From assembly GCA_947167155.1 (NCBI GenBank), contig CAMVHB010000004.1, positions 1 through 64,000 of the forward strand: a DNA stretch of 64,000 bases. Reading direction: 5' to 3'. The DNA is from an uncultured Lachnospiraceae bacterium. Lineage in GTDB: Bacteria > Bacillota > Clostridia > Lachnospirales > Lachnospiraceae. Both the position numbers and the translations under genes were made by a program. Positions 19,823 through 28,945 of the stretch are shown piece by piece. The number at the start of each line of letters is the position of its first letter. Position 1 is the first letter of the stretch. Below the pieces are notes generated by a model. The model worked only from the letters and a program-made list of their open reading frames with translations, made no database searches and was not told the DNA's origin.

Positions 19823-20085
19823 TTCTTCCCCTGCTCCTTCAGCTTCTCGATCATATCCTTCCCCCCGGCGGCGATACGAAAGGTCTTCACAGCGTCGTAC
19901 TTAAGAATATCCTTGTCCTTTATATATTTTTCCGTATCATAAAATACCCTGTAGGAAAGCATCATGAGGCCCATCAGTATAATGATGCAGAATGATATGA
20001 TGAAGGACCCTTCTACCGTGTAGCTCGCCTTGAGATACAGAAAGTCTGTCGCCTTCTCTGTTTTGTTTTTATCCCTTAACTTCAT
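19819..20085 (-). CDS. Small TadE/pseudopilin-like protein
   Basis: KASYTVEGSFIISFCIIILMGLMMLSYRV, with ASYTVE motif shared with the neighbouring TadE-like protein. Confidence 0.65.
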   Translation of the reverse strand: MKLRDKNKTEKATDFLYLKASYTVEGSFIISFCIIILMGLMMLSYRVFYDTEKYIKDKDILKYDAVKTFRIAAGGKDMIEKLKEQGKK

Positions 20086-20591
20086 GTCAGAAGTCCCCCA
20101 AAATATTCAACTGCTGCCGAAAGAAGCGTGAACGGAACGAAGGGAAGCTCTTTTCCTTTGATCCCTGCTTCACTTTCACTGATATCAGACCCGGTGCAAA
20201 GAGCCCTCTTTTTCCTCTTCTGCCTTATGATATAAAATATTGAAAACACCGCGGATAAAAGTGATGCGGTAAAAAGCACGGCAAGAGACTTTATTCCCCC
20301 AAAAAAAGGGCCTGCCATACACGCATATATTACAGCGTCTCCCATGCCTATCCTGCCTTTGGTCAAAAAAGAAACTCCCATCATTATTCCCCCAACCAGA
20401 ACACCAAAAAGCATTTCCGATATTTCCATCGTTGGGAAAAATATATGCACTGTAAAAATATAGGCGCAGAACAAAAGAGGCGGGATTATATTGATCTTCT
20501 TCTCCCTGATGTCCTCGATTGAAAGTATAACAAGCAGGAAAAAGAAAACTGCCGCATTAATGATCTCCATCCTTTCCTCCATTCTTTTCAC
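20082..20591 (-). CDS. A24-type prepilin peptidase (TadV/CpaA-like), copy 1
   Basis: LSIEDIREKKINIIPPLL, TKGRIGMGDAVIYACMAGPFFG. Confidence 0.85.
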   Translation of the reverse strand: MKRMEERMEIINAAVFFFLLVILSIEDIREKKINIIPPLLFCAYIFTVHIFFPTMEISEMLFGVLVGGIMMGVSFLTKGRIGMGDAVIYACMAGPFFGGIKSLAVLFTASLLSAVFSIFYIIRQKRKKRALCTGSDISESEAGIKGKELPFVPFTLLSAAVEYFGGLLT

Positions 20592-21603
20592 ATTTGCTGC
20601 AGAGAGGATAACCCTTGTCTATGGCATCCTGAAGCTTCATCCGATTTATCGTCCGCTTGAGTCCCGGACAGCGCAGCGTTGTATGATAATTCGTCCCGTA
20701 ATCCGTCACATACCATATGCCCGAAAAGCCTTTTTTCCTGCACGAGGGACATGGATAATATATAGCTCCGTTCACATTTCTCTCGTCCGAAAGCTGCTCG
20801 TCAAAAACGCCCCTTATCGATGGATTGAGATATGCGCAGGAAAGATTGGTATGGTATACGCTCCCTGACTCCGTTACATAGACATATTTGTCAGCTTCGT
20901 CAGCGTCCCCGGGGTCGTCCCCCACCCAGCGCCTTGCAAGGACACGCTGGGAAATATGCCAATGCTTCCAGCCAAAGAGAGTCGTCGGGACCTTCATGAC
21001 ATATGAGGCCTTTATAGAGACCTCTTTGTCATCAACCGTTGTACCTGAGAGATTGATCCCGACAGGCCCCCCGAGTACGAATTTGTACGGAACCCCTTTC
21101 CCTGCGATCTCTGCGGCGCACAGAGCCTGGATCGCCCCTGTCTTCATTTCCGAAAAAATATCCCCGGATATCGCAGCGGAACGCGCCACATCCGATATGG
21201 CAGTCTGCACTCCCCACTCAACCTGGATCACCCTGAAAAAAAATATCACCGCGATCCCGGCCAGCAGAAACATGGGAAGCACAAAAGCGGCCTCCACTGT
21301 ATAGCTCGCATTTGCCTTTAGGGAAGCAGAAGGGCGCCCCTTTCTGAAAAAGCCGTTTACCTTCCGCCGTATAAAGGATTCGACCGGCCTTGAGACTGGC
21401 TGCCTCCGACTTCTCTCCCGCTGCAGATCCGCTGATGCGGCAGTTTTTGCTTCTGCCAAACGCTCTGCTCTTTTTGAATTTTCAGGATTACATCCGGATT
21501 TGATTTTAGAAACAGCCATATGTTTTTTCTTCACACACCATGTCTTCTGACCTGATCCAGCAAGAGACACCCTTCTGCTCCCCTCCTTTCCGGCAGTTTT
21601 CAT
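20557..21603 (-). CDS. TadE-like pseudopilin with C-terminal tandem YHxxxxC...CxxC modules
   Basis: KANASYTVEAAFVLPMFLLAGIAVIFFFRVIQVEWGVQTAISDVAR; C-term VYVTESGSVYHTNLSCAYL...CPSC and WYVTDYGTNYHTTLRCPGL...CSKC. Confidence 0.75.
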   Translation of the reverse strand: MKTAGKEGSRRVSLAGSGQKTWCVKKKHMAVSKIKSGCNPENSKRAERLAEAKTAASADLQRERSRRQPVSRPVESFIRRKVNGFFRKGRPSASLKANASYTVEAAFVLPMFLLAGIAVIFFFRVIQVEWGVQTAISDVARSAAISGDIFSEMKTGAIQALCAAEIAGKGVPYKFVLGGPVGINLSGTTVDDKEVSIKASYVMKVPTTLFGWKHWHISQRVLARRWVGDDPGDADEADKYVYVTESGSVYHTNLSCAYLNPSIRGVFDEQLSDERNVNGAIYYPCPSCRKKGFSGIWYVTDYGTNYHTTLRCPGLKRTINRMKLQDAIDKGYPLCSKCEKNGGKDGDH

Positions 21604-21682
21604 AAAGTCACTGATCTTTCAATCTCAGACAATCTTCTTTTTCAAGAAACACCGTTTTATCAGAGTTTTCTTAAAACCGGCA

Positions 21683-23218
21683 TTATCCCGCCTCTTGCGG
21701 CGGTCCTTTTGAATCACTCAACAGCTCCTCCCCGTCTACATAAGAAAGCCTTCTTTTGTAGGAAAAGTCATAGACCTTCCACTCGCCCGTAAAAAGGGGG
21801 ACAAAGGACAGAAACAATGGTTTTGCCTGATATTCAGCCACTAAGTCCCCTCTGTAGAGCAGCCTGTCCATCCTTATATTCCTGTAATCCTCAGACCTTC
21901 TCAAATGCTCCTCCATAAGGTCACAGGCCCTGCCCGCGCTCATCTTCACGGGTGTCATGGCAGCAAATGCAAGAAGATAACCGTTGTAGTCGACCCTGAA
22001 ACCCGAGCCCTCCTTTGCCTTCCTGCCGGAATAGATATCGCTCACCAGAGTCCAAAGGTCGGAGTTCCAGTCATCCGGGCTTTTTAAGAAAGGTACCTTT
22101 CCCCCTTCCATAAGCGTTCGAAGATCAAGAACGGATTCCACATAAGACCAGATTCCCAATACCGCATACTTGACCGCGTCTTTGAACTCAGGCGCGAGCA
22201 GAAGGCTTGATACTATGAGAGCCAGAGTCTCCACCTCTCCGACCCTTGCACTGTCCGTGCAGATAGCTGCCATGTTGAGTCCCTCTCGAATGAGGAGGAG
22301 ACGCCAGACAGTGCTCTTCAGATTTTCCACATCAGATTCTTTGCCGCATATCAGATACTCCATCTCGTAAGAAAGGCTGTTCTCACGGGCTTCTTTTGTG
22401 TAACTCCTGAAGGTCTTCGAAAGCCAGTAGTTGTAAAGCAGCGTCTCATGAGCCTTTGGCGGATCGCCCGACATTGTCCCGCTTTCAAGGGCGCGTCTTG
22501 AAGCCCTTTCATTCCTTGGTATCGCAAACTTTTCTTCTGATACCTGATCCTCCGCCGGAAGGACTGTTTTCAATATCCCGCCGATACCTGCCGGAGATAT
22601 GCCTGTCAGCGGGTTTTCACAGTCTCTCAGCTTTTCCTTTGTTGCCTCGTCCGGATCACTTCCAGGAACGGTACTGAAAGAAGCCGGAGGAGAATTTCCG
22701 TTAAGCACATCCCCGCCGCTTTCCACAAGTTCAGAAAGCGCGTCGCCTCCTTCCTCCGCGCCCTTCACCTTGCCGGTAAGTTCCGTAAGCATCGTAAGCA
22801 TGTCGCTTCCGATATTGTTCTCAACGCTTTTTGCGGCCTCCCTGACAAGTCCCGAAAAATCATTGTCTGTAAGCACTGCATAGTCGATCAGCCCTGCCTT
22901 CTTTGGATAGGCCTGAAAAAAGTGTGTCCCTTCTGCGTTTCCGTTTTCATCAAGATAGCGGTAAAAACGCTTTTCAAAGGTCTCTTTATCAAACTCATTT
23001 TTCCCATAGGACAGGTCGACCCCGAGAAGCCCGTATTCCTCCCAAAGAGGCCTGCAAAAGTCCCCAAAGCAGCTTTCAACCGAGATCAGAGAAGCTCTGT
23101 CAGTCTGCTTCTTCAGGCAGAAGAACCTCAGTACCTCACTCATGGTAAAGAAGAGCCCCAGCACCATTGTCAGAACAAAGGAAAGAAATACGGTTATGCT
23201 TCCGGAAGGTCTCTTCAT
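21683..23218 (-). CDS. Tad-locus protein, DUF5702-like
   Basis: N-terminal GSITVFLSFVLTMVLGLFFTMSEVLRFFCLKKQTDRA and position in Tad operon. Confidence 0.65.
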   Translation of the reverse strand: MKRPSGSITVFLSFVLTMVLGLFFTMSEVLRFFCLKKQTDRASLISVESCFGDFCRPLWEEYGLLGVDLSYGKNEFDKETFEKRFYRYLDENGNAEGTHFFQAYPKKAGLIDYAVLTDNDFSGLVREAAKSVENNIGSDMLTMLTELTGKVKGAEEGGDALSELVESGGDVLNGNSPPASFSTVPGSDPDEATKEKLRDCENPLTGISPAGIGGILKTVLPAEDQVSEEKFAIPRNERASRRALESGTMSGDPPKAHETLLYNYWLSKTFRSYTKEARENSLSYEMEYLICGKESDVENLKSTVWRLLLIREGLNMAAICTDSARVGEVETLALIVSSLLLAPEFKDAVKYAVLGIWSYVESVLDLRTLMEGGKVPFLKSPDDWNSDLWTLVSDIYSGRKAKEGSGFRVDYNGYLLAFAAMTPVKMSAGRACDLMEEHLRRSEDYRNIRMDRLLYRGDLVAEYQAKPLFLSFVPLFTGEWKVYDFSYKRRLSYVDGEELLSDSKGPPQEAG

Positions 23219-23221
23219 GTA

Positions 23222-23386
23222 TCACACCTGGTCACTCTGGGTCGTGACCTTGTTGAAGATCGAGCTTACAAGCGACGTGATCTGCTTCTTGAAAATAAGC
23301 ACCAGTCCTATCAGTACCACCAGGATCAGTATGACCTCAACGACCCCGATACCCTCTTCATCCTTTATGAATTCCTTTATCTTCAT
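23222..23386 (-). CDS. Flp-type IVb pilin, 54 aa (not in supplied ORF track)
   Basis: Manual translation: MKIKEFIKDEEGIGVVEVILILVVLIGLVLIFKKQITSLVSSIFNKVTTQSDQV; G/VEVILILVVLI pilin hydrophobic helix; between tadC-like and DUF5702-like genes. Confidence 0.93.
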   Translation of the reverse strand: MKIKEFIKDEEGIGVVEVILILVVLIGLVLIFKKQITSLVSSIFNKVTTQSDQV

Positions 23387-23495
23387 GCAAACCCCCTCTC
23401 AAAAATAATGATTTACAGTTCCGCCGGGTTCTCCCGGGTTGTGTACGCATTGCGTGGCGAGTTCATCCGTTCAAAGGTCTTTCAAGATCCATTTC

Positions 23496-24692
23496 TCAGA
23501 TTCCCGTCCCCAGAAATGCCGGGACAAGAAGCATTATCATCACTGATCCAAGAAGCAGGATCATCGGAAAGACCAGCTTCGTTGACGCTTCCTCTCCAAG
23601 CCTTATGGCGCGGTTTTTCCTCTCTTCGAATGCATCAGCCTCCTCTCTTGAAAGCTCCGCCGACAGGAATCGGTCGCCCTTCCTCATATTCTCGGTAAGA
23701 AGAAGGGTCAGCCTCCTGTAATCCTTGTGTCCGGTCCTCTCCGCGATCGAAAGATAAGCATCTCCCTCTCCGACGCCCTTTTCCATATCGCGGCAGGCCC
23801 TTTCTATCTCTTCAAAGCCCTCTGCCCTTGGTGCTCCCCGCCGGCGGTTCTCCTCATAGGAGGTTGACATCCTCTTGAAAGCCTCGCGTGGCCTTATCCC
23901 TGCCCCTACAAGAAGCGAGAGCTTTGACGCTATAATGGGATAATCCTTTGAAAGCGCGTCATTATAAGCTTTTTTCTTCTTTTCATCCTTTTTCCTGTCA
24001 AAGAGTATGAGTACAGGGATAAGCGCTATTCCAATGAACGCAAAGGCAAGACCCCGAAAATCCGGCTTTCTCTTAAAGCTTACCGGGCTGTCCAGAACAG
24101 AAGAAGGAAGCATCAAGGTATCCCCGCCTTCGGAATCAGCTTTATTAAGGGCACTCTTCAGGTTAAAGAGAAAGCCATTCTTCGTCTCATTCCCGGGCCT
24201 TACTGCCCTGACATAGCTTATATAGCGGTCCTGTGTCTCTCCGCAGACAAGATCGGCTCTTGCCTCTATCAAAAGCTCGTCCTCGTCTTTGAAGTCAATG
24301 TTTCCCTCTGCGTCCACGACCATGGGCTCAAAGGTCCAGAAGGCCTGCACCTTCGACGACGCATAGGAGGATCTTGTGTCCAGTGGCAGATATACTTCGT
24401 CAATGCTCTCGTTCTTCCCCATTAACGTCTCGTCGATCTCCTGCTTTGCAAGCGCGATCTCCTCTTCCTCCTCGTCAGAAGAAAGCTTTCTCTCGCTTAT
24501 CGGCACCTCAAGTGAGCCGTTTCTTTCCCCTCCGGAAAAATCAAGCTCTTCAATGACCTTTCCCTCGCCCTTTTCAGGGCGTGAAAGCTCGGTCACCGAA
24601 CCCGAGTCTATTATGAAGTCATAGAGGATCATGAATAATGCTATGACCTCGATCACGATTATTATCTTTTTGTATTTCTTAAGAGTTTTCAT
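23496..24692 (-). CDS. TadC-like type II/IV secretion F-domain membrane protein
   Basis: LSKDYPIIASKLSLLVGAGIRPREAFKRM...STKLVFPMILLLGSVMIMLLVPAFLG. Confidence 0.87.
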   Translation of the reverse strand: MKTLKKYKKIIIVIEVIALFMILYDFIIDSGSVTELSRPEKGEGKVIEELDFSGGERNGSLEVPISERKLSSDEEEEEIALAKQEIDETLMGKNESIDEVYLPLDTRSSYASSKVQAFWTFEPMVVDAEGNIDFKDEDELLIEARADLVCGETQDRYISYVRAVRPGNETKNGFLFNLKSALNKADSEGGDTLMLPSSVLDSPVSFKRKPDFRGLAFAFIGIALIPVLILFDRKKDEKKKKAYNDALSKDYPIIASKLSLLVGAGIRPREAFKRMSTSYEENRRRGAPRAEGFEEIERACRDMEKGVGEGDAYLSIAERTGHKDYRRLTLLLTENMRKGDRFLSAELSREEADAFEERKNRAIRLGEEASTKLVFPMILLLGSVMIMLLVPAFLGTGI

Positions 24693-25426
24693 ACCTCAAT
24701 CCTTATGATCCTGCTGCCCCACCAGGCCGCGAAAAGATAGATCGCAATGGCTGAGAGCACGGCAGCAAAGCCTATAGCCGTCTGATAAAGAGCCTCAACA
24801 AATTCGCTCGAGCAGAGCCTGATATAGGTCAGTATTCCGGGCGGCAGGATGAGCATCATGGTAAGCTCAAGCCGTTTTTCCGCGGACTTCGCCTTGATCT
24901 CCGACTTGAGGAGCAAAGACTGCCTGATCTTTTCCGCTGCCCTGCTGATGTTTTCCGTATAGTTCCCGCCCATGCGCTTTCCGATCGTGAGCACCTCCGC
25001 CATATCAAGAACCTCCTCAAAGGGATGCCTCTTCGAAAAGTCTCTGAAGGCCTCCTCCACCGGTACATTCATTGAAACCTGGCGAAGGAGCTTTGATATT
25101 TCATGCACGAAGCCATCCCTTTTTCCGTAGAGCATAATGAGGGCCTCTCGCGCGTCCTTCATTGAGTTTTCAAGCGAGTGTCCGGCCCGAAGTCCCGCGG
25201 AAAGCCCCGAAAGGAACTCACGATAGCGAAGATAGAAGTCGTCCAGCGCCTTTTCCTTTTCCTTTTTTTCATGAAAGCGCCTGTGGATGATATGAACGGG
25301 AACAAATGCAATGAGACCGAAAACGGAATTGAAGACGAAATAAGACATCCAAAGCGTTATCCCGAGATCTGTCAGGAATACGACAGGAATTTTTCCGTGC
25401 AGCTTACCGGATTTTTCTTTTTCCAA
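24689..25426 (-). CDS. TadB-like F-domain membrane protein
   Basis: YREFLSGLSAGLRAGHSLENSMKDA...VSMNVPVEEAFRDFSKRHPFEEVLDMAEVLTIGKRMGGN; start overlaps CpaF stop by about 55 nt. Confidence 0.87.
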   Translation of the reverse strand: MEKEKSGKLHGKIPVVFLTDLGITLWMSYFVFNSVFGLIAFVPVHIIHRRFHEKKEKEKALDDFYLRYREFLSGLSAGLRAGHSLENSMKDAREALIMLYGKRDGFVHEISKLLRQVSMNVPVEEAFRDFSKRHPFEEVLDMAEVLTIGKRMGGNYTENISRAAEKIRQSLLLKSEIKAKSAEKRLELTMMLILPPGILTYIRLCSSEFVEALYQTAIGFAAVLSAIAIYLFAAWWGSRIIRIEV

Positions 25427-26562
25427 ACCACTCCTCCTTTTTCCTCAGAAAGTGAAAGAACTGTGGAAAGCACTACCTCCCCATTCTCTATCCCGCATAC
25501 CTCGTCTATCGAAAGTAATTTCCGACTCCTGTCCCGTCTACGCCCCACATGAACGAAGAAGTCCACCCCTCCTGCAATCTGCCGTCTGATGGCTTCGACC
25601 GGAAGATCCATGCCCATAAGGACCATGGTCTCGAGCCGCGCTATCATATCCCTTGCGGAATTCGCATGACCTGTCGAAAGCGACCCGTCATGTCCTGTAT
25701 TCATCGCCTGAAGCACCTCAAGCGCCTCGCCGCCCCTGCACTCGCCCACGATTATCCTATCCGGTCTCATTCGAAGAGATGCCTTTACAAGGTCTCTGAT
25801 AGACACTTGAAGCTTCCCCTCAAGTGTCGCAGCCCTTGCTTCAAGGGTCACGAGGTTCTCGATCCCCATCACTCTAAGCTCCGCTGAATCCTCTATCGTG
25901 ATGACCCTCTCATCCCGGGGAATGAAGTCTGTAAGCGCATTCAGCATCGTGGTCTTGCCGCTCCCGGTCCCGCCGCTTATGAAGATATTGCATTTGGAGC
26001 GCACCATACGCTCAAGAAAGCCTGCAGCCTCTTCAGAAAGCGAATTGTTTCCGACAAGCCTTTCCATTGTCCAGGGATCTTTTGGAAAGCGCCTTATGGT
26101 GACTGTAGGGCGGTCTACGGAAACCGGGGGAAGGACTATTGAGACGCGGGAGCCGTCGGGGAGTCTGGTATCCACTATGGGCGAGCTCTCGTTTACCATC
26201 TGATTGTTTGATGCGACTATGAACTGGATTATGTCATTGAGCTTTGACTCAGAAGAAAACTGCCTGTCAAGCCTCTCAAGTCTTCCGGAGCGTTCAATGA
26301 AGATGTCCTTCGCACCGTTTATCATGATCTCCGTGATACTGTCGTCCTCGATCAGGTCCTGAAGGATATCAAGCTTTCTCAGGGAATTGAAAACATCATG
26401 CTCAAGCGACAACCTGTCGGAGACGGAAAGCTTTTCCGCAGTGCCGCTCTTCAGCTCCGTCCTTATCACATCATATAGCTCCTCGTCAGAGATATTTCTC
26501 TCCATGTCGATCCTTGAGAGGACGCCCTGCCTCACAAGGTCTGAGGCTTCAGAGTATTTCAT
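25372..26562 (-). CDS. CpaF/TadA-type secretion ATPase
   Basis: FISGGTGSGKTTMLNALTDFIP, ERVITIEDSAEL, MRPDRIIVGECRGGEALEVLQAMNTGHDGSLSTGHANS. Confidence 0.97.
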   Translation of the reverse strand: MKYSEASDLVRQGVLSRIDMERNISDEELYDVIRTELKSGTAEKLSVSDRLSLEHDVFNSLRKLDILQDLIEDDSITEIMINGAKDIFIERSGRLERLDRQFSSESKLNDIIQFIVASNNQMVNESSPIVDTRLPDGSRVSIVLPPVSVDRPTVTIRRFPKDPWTMERLVGNNSLSEEAAGFLERMVRSKCNIFISGGTGSGKTTMLNALTDFIPRDERVITIEDSAELRVMGIENLVTLEARAATLEGKLQVSIRDLVKASLRMRPDRIIVGECRGGEALEVLQAMNTGHDGSLSTGHANSARDMIARLETMVLMGMDLPVEAIRRQIAGGVDFFVHVGRRRDRSRKLLSIDEVCGIENGEVVLSTVLSLSEEKGGVVWKKKNPVSCTEKFLSYS

Positions 26563-27575
26563 CCCGCATTTGCCACCTTTTCACGAACGAATCTCCCGAG
26601 ATTCCCTTCTATCAGGCTTTCCAGATACCACGTACCGTCAGACAGGTTCGCGGCAGACATCGGCAGGGATATTATCTTTTTTCTTACCTCAGGGAGCTTT
26701 TCCGAAAGATAATCTTCATATCGCCGGACGCTCTTCCTGTAATAATCCCCTTCTTTGGAGAGCAGAATGATCTCGCCCCTTCTTCCCTTCCACTCAACGA
26801 AATGCCCCGGGAGCCTGTCTGAAAGTATCACGACACAGTCAAAGCCGGAGTGACTGACGGCGTCCATGAAATGAAGCCATTGAGGTCTTGTGACCTCGGA
26901 AAGGAGCTCCGGATCCCCGGCACTCGGAAGATAGGAGAAGCCGTCGCATTTTTTTATGAAACGCTCACTCAGGCGCTTTAAGCCCGTACTTTCAATGTCG
27001 TAGATGACATCGAGAAGATCCGGCCCTTTTTCATAAGTCATTATCATGTCCTCATCATCTGCACTCATGTCCTCCCTGTCCTCAAATGATGCCCTGTCGC
27101 TGAAGAGCTCCGGCATTATCGATGCCTCGGTAAGGTCTATGAATAATGTCCTCTCCTCCTCCGAGCAGATCTTTGCAAGTGCGAGGGAGAAGGGAAGTGA
27201 CAGCTCATGATGTATGGGGGAAACGACCCCGAGGAGCCTGGGACCTGCAGATGAAACCTGTGAAGTATCTATCTGAAGGAGCCTTTCCACGAAGATATCC
27301 ATGGGCTGGAAGCGATAGACCGCCTCCGCGCCCTCGGGAGCCGTATCCCCTGAAGAAAGGAGATATACTGTCCGTTTCGCGCTCACACTTTCCAAAGCAT
27401 CTTTTGCCATATCCAAAGATGTAAGAAGGATGTCAAAGGATTGAGCTGCCGGAAGATGGGCGCTGTCTGAACAGGCAGAGACAGACAGGTTCTTCCTGGA
27501 TCTGAGAAGATAATTTGTGACCGCGGCAAGGTATGCCTCATCACGATCCGCTATGAAAAGAGATGTTTTTTTCAT
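26559..27575 (-). CDS. CpaE/TadZ-like protein with degenerate P-loop
   Basis: Receiver-like N-term MKKTSLFIADRDEAYLAAVTNYLL; MinD-like LLGVVSPIHHELSLPFSLALAKI without GKT/S; start at internal Met (27575). Confidence 0.75.
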   Translation of the reverse strand: MKKTSLFIADRDEAYLAAVTNYLLRSRKNLSVSACSDSAHLPAAQSFDILLTSLDMAKDALESVSAKRTVYLLSSGDTAPEGAEAVYRFQPMDIFVERLLQIDTSQVSSAGPRLLGVVSPIHHELSLPFSLALAKICSEEERTLFIDLTEASIMPELFSDRASFEDREDMSADDEDMIMTYEKGPDLLDVIYDIESTGLKRLSERFIKKCDGFSYLPSAGDPELLSEVTRPQWLHFMDAVSHSGFDCVVILSDRLPGHFVEWKGRRGEIILLSKEGDYYRKSVRRYEDYLSEKLPEVRKKIISLPMSAANLSDGTWYLESLIEGNLGRFVREKVANAG

Positions 27576-28075
27576 GATATGACCTCCGTTATGATAAATG
27601 AGATTAAGATTGGCAGGGAAAAATGGATGACCGAATTTTTCCCGATCCTTTGATAGGGAAGGAGTTTTTTTTCGCCCAAACAAAGGGAAGTGTAACCCGA
27701 AAGGTACGCGATACGTGCCGTAAACTCATGTGTGAAAAGCATCTTGCAAAGCGCCGCTATCGCGCCAAGCACAAAGGAAAAAATGATTAGAATACCTGTT
27801 TCTTTGAGGGTCAGGAATGTTGATAATACTGAAAACAGTTTGATATCTCCGGCGCCGAGAACGCCGATGACAAAGAGTATATAGAAAAGGGCTATCGGAA
27901 GGAGGGCTCGACCGAAGAAAAGCGGGATCCCAAAGACACCCTGTCTGAATATTACGTACCAGAAGCCTGCTGCATAACCTGTTAGGATGAGGGGATTTTT
28001 GATCTTGTGATCCTGAAGGTCGCTGATGCAGGCAGCGGCGGCTATTGTCGCCGGGATGAGAATAAACTGCTGCAT
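27572..28075 (-). CDS. A24-type prepilin peptidase, copy 2
   Basis: ACISDLQDHKIKNPLILTGYAAG, LFVIGVLGAGDIKLFSVLSTFL. Confidence 0.9.
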   Translation of the reverse strand: MQQFILIPATIAAAACISDLQDHKIKNPLILTGYAAGFWYVIFRQGVFGIPLFFGRALLPIALFYILFVIGVLGAGDIKLFSVLSTFLTLKETGILIIFSFVLGAIAALCKMLFTHEFTARIAYLSGYTSLCLGEKKLLPYQRIGKNSVIHFSLPILISFIITEVIS

Positions 28076-28229
28076 GAAATGTCCTCTTTTCGATTTCCCT
28101 GAAAAAAAATTTTTTCGAGGTGAGTCGGATTATACGCAGATTATTTTCAAAAAATCTCCCCAAAGACTTTATTTCGGTGCACCGGAATAGTTTATAGTCC
28201 CAAAATTTGTTTTTTGTGAAGCACTAACA

Positions 28230-28258
28230 AAAATGCCCGGAAAAAATCCGGACATTTT
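28230..28258 (-). terminator. Probable terminator of fliS/flagellin transcription unit
   Basis: Minus strand AAAATGTCCGGATTTTTTCCGGGCATTTTTG. Confidence 0.65.
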
Positions 28259-28430
28259 CGCCAAAAATAAATGAATACCGATTCCGAAACGGCAGCGCTC
28301 AGGGAAGGGATGGAAAATTTCAACTGCCGTATCGTTTTCGTCGTATTTTTTTTATGTTTTTTTATTATTTATTTTAACTATGCCAAAAAGCTGTAAAAAG
28401 GCACGCTTTACGTACTGTAAGTGACCTTGT

Positions 28431-28913
28431 TCAGGCTAGAAAGCCTCTGTTCCTGTCATAGTTCTCGGTTTCCTCGGAAAGCCCCGCCCTGCCGTAGGTC
28501 ATCCCGGCAACTGTCTTCTCGGCGTTTTCCATGGCAGAAGGCCTTTTGTCCTTTGAAGCCACTTCCAGAAAGGCCTCAGAAAGAGGATCTATGACAGAAA
28601 GAGACTCGTCTATAAGTCTAAAACGATCATTGCTGTTTTCGCCCTTTATCCTTGCATTTGAAAGAAGCCGTCCGACATAGTCATAGAGGGAAAGAAGGTT
28701 TGATGATGTTTCATAGCACTCCCTTGAAAAATCAAGGGAGTCGCGAAGATGGCTTATAACAAGCTCCGCGTGATGTATAGCTTCATCAAAAGCGACACCC
28801 GATGCTGCTTCGTTAAGATCGTCACGCAGCATATCATAGAGGATGACCACGATCTCACTGGGATTGGCTGAGCCTATACGAGCTACATATTCTTTTTTCT
28901 TCTCATCTGTCAT
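28431..28913 (-). CDS. fliS: FliS-like flagellar export chaperone
   Basis: ANPSEIVVILYDMLRDDLNEAA...HHAELVISHLRDSLDF, LLSLYDYVGRLL; directly downstream of flagellin. Confidence 0.8.
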   Translation of the reverse strand: MTDEKKKEYVARIGSANPSEIVVILYDMLRDDLNEAASGVAFDEAIHHAELVISHLRDSLDFSRECYETSSNLLSLYDYVGRLLSNARIKGENSNDRFRLIDESLSVIDPLSEAFLEVASKDKRPSAMENAEKTVAGMTYGRAGLSEETENYDRNRGFLA

Positions 28914-28945
28914 CTGATCCCTGCCTTACAAACCATCCAAAATCT

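Noticed and set aside
22922-23698. 258-aa plus-strand ORF
   Set aside because: Antisense shadow of the DUF5702-like, Flp pilin and TadC-like genes; no recognisable domain
28261-28345. Hairpin CGAaACGGCAG...CTGCCGTaTCG considered as a c-di-GMP riboswitch
   Set aside because: Loop and conserved motifs of GEMM riboswitches not found; short stem with a 28-nt loop is not diagnostic
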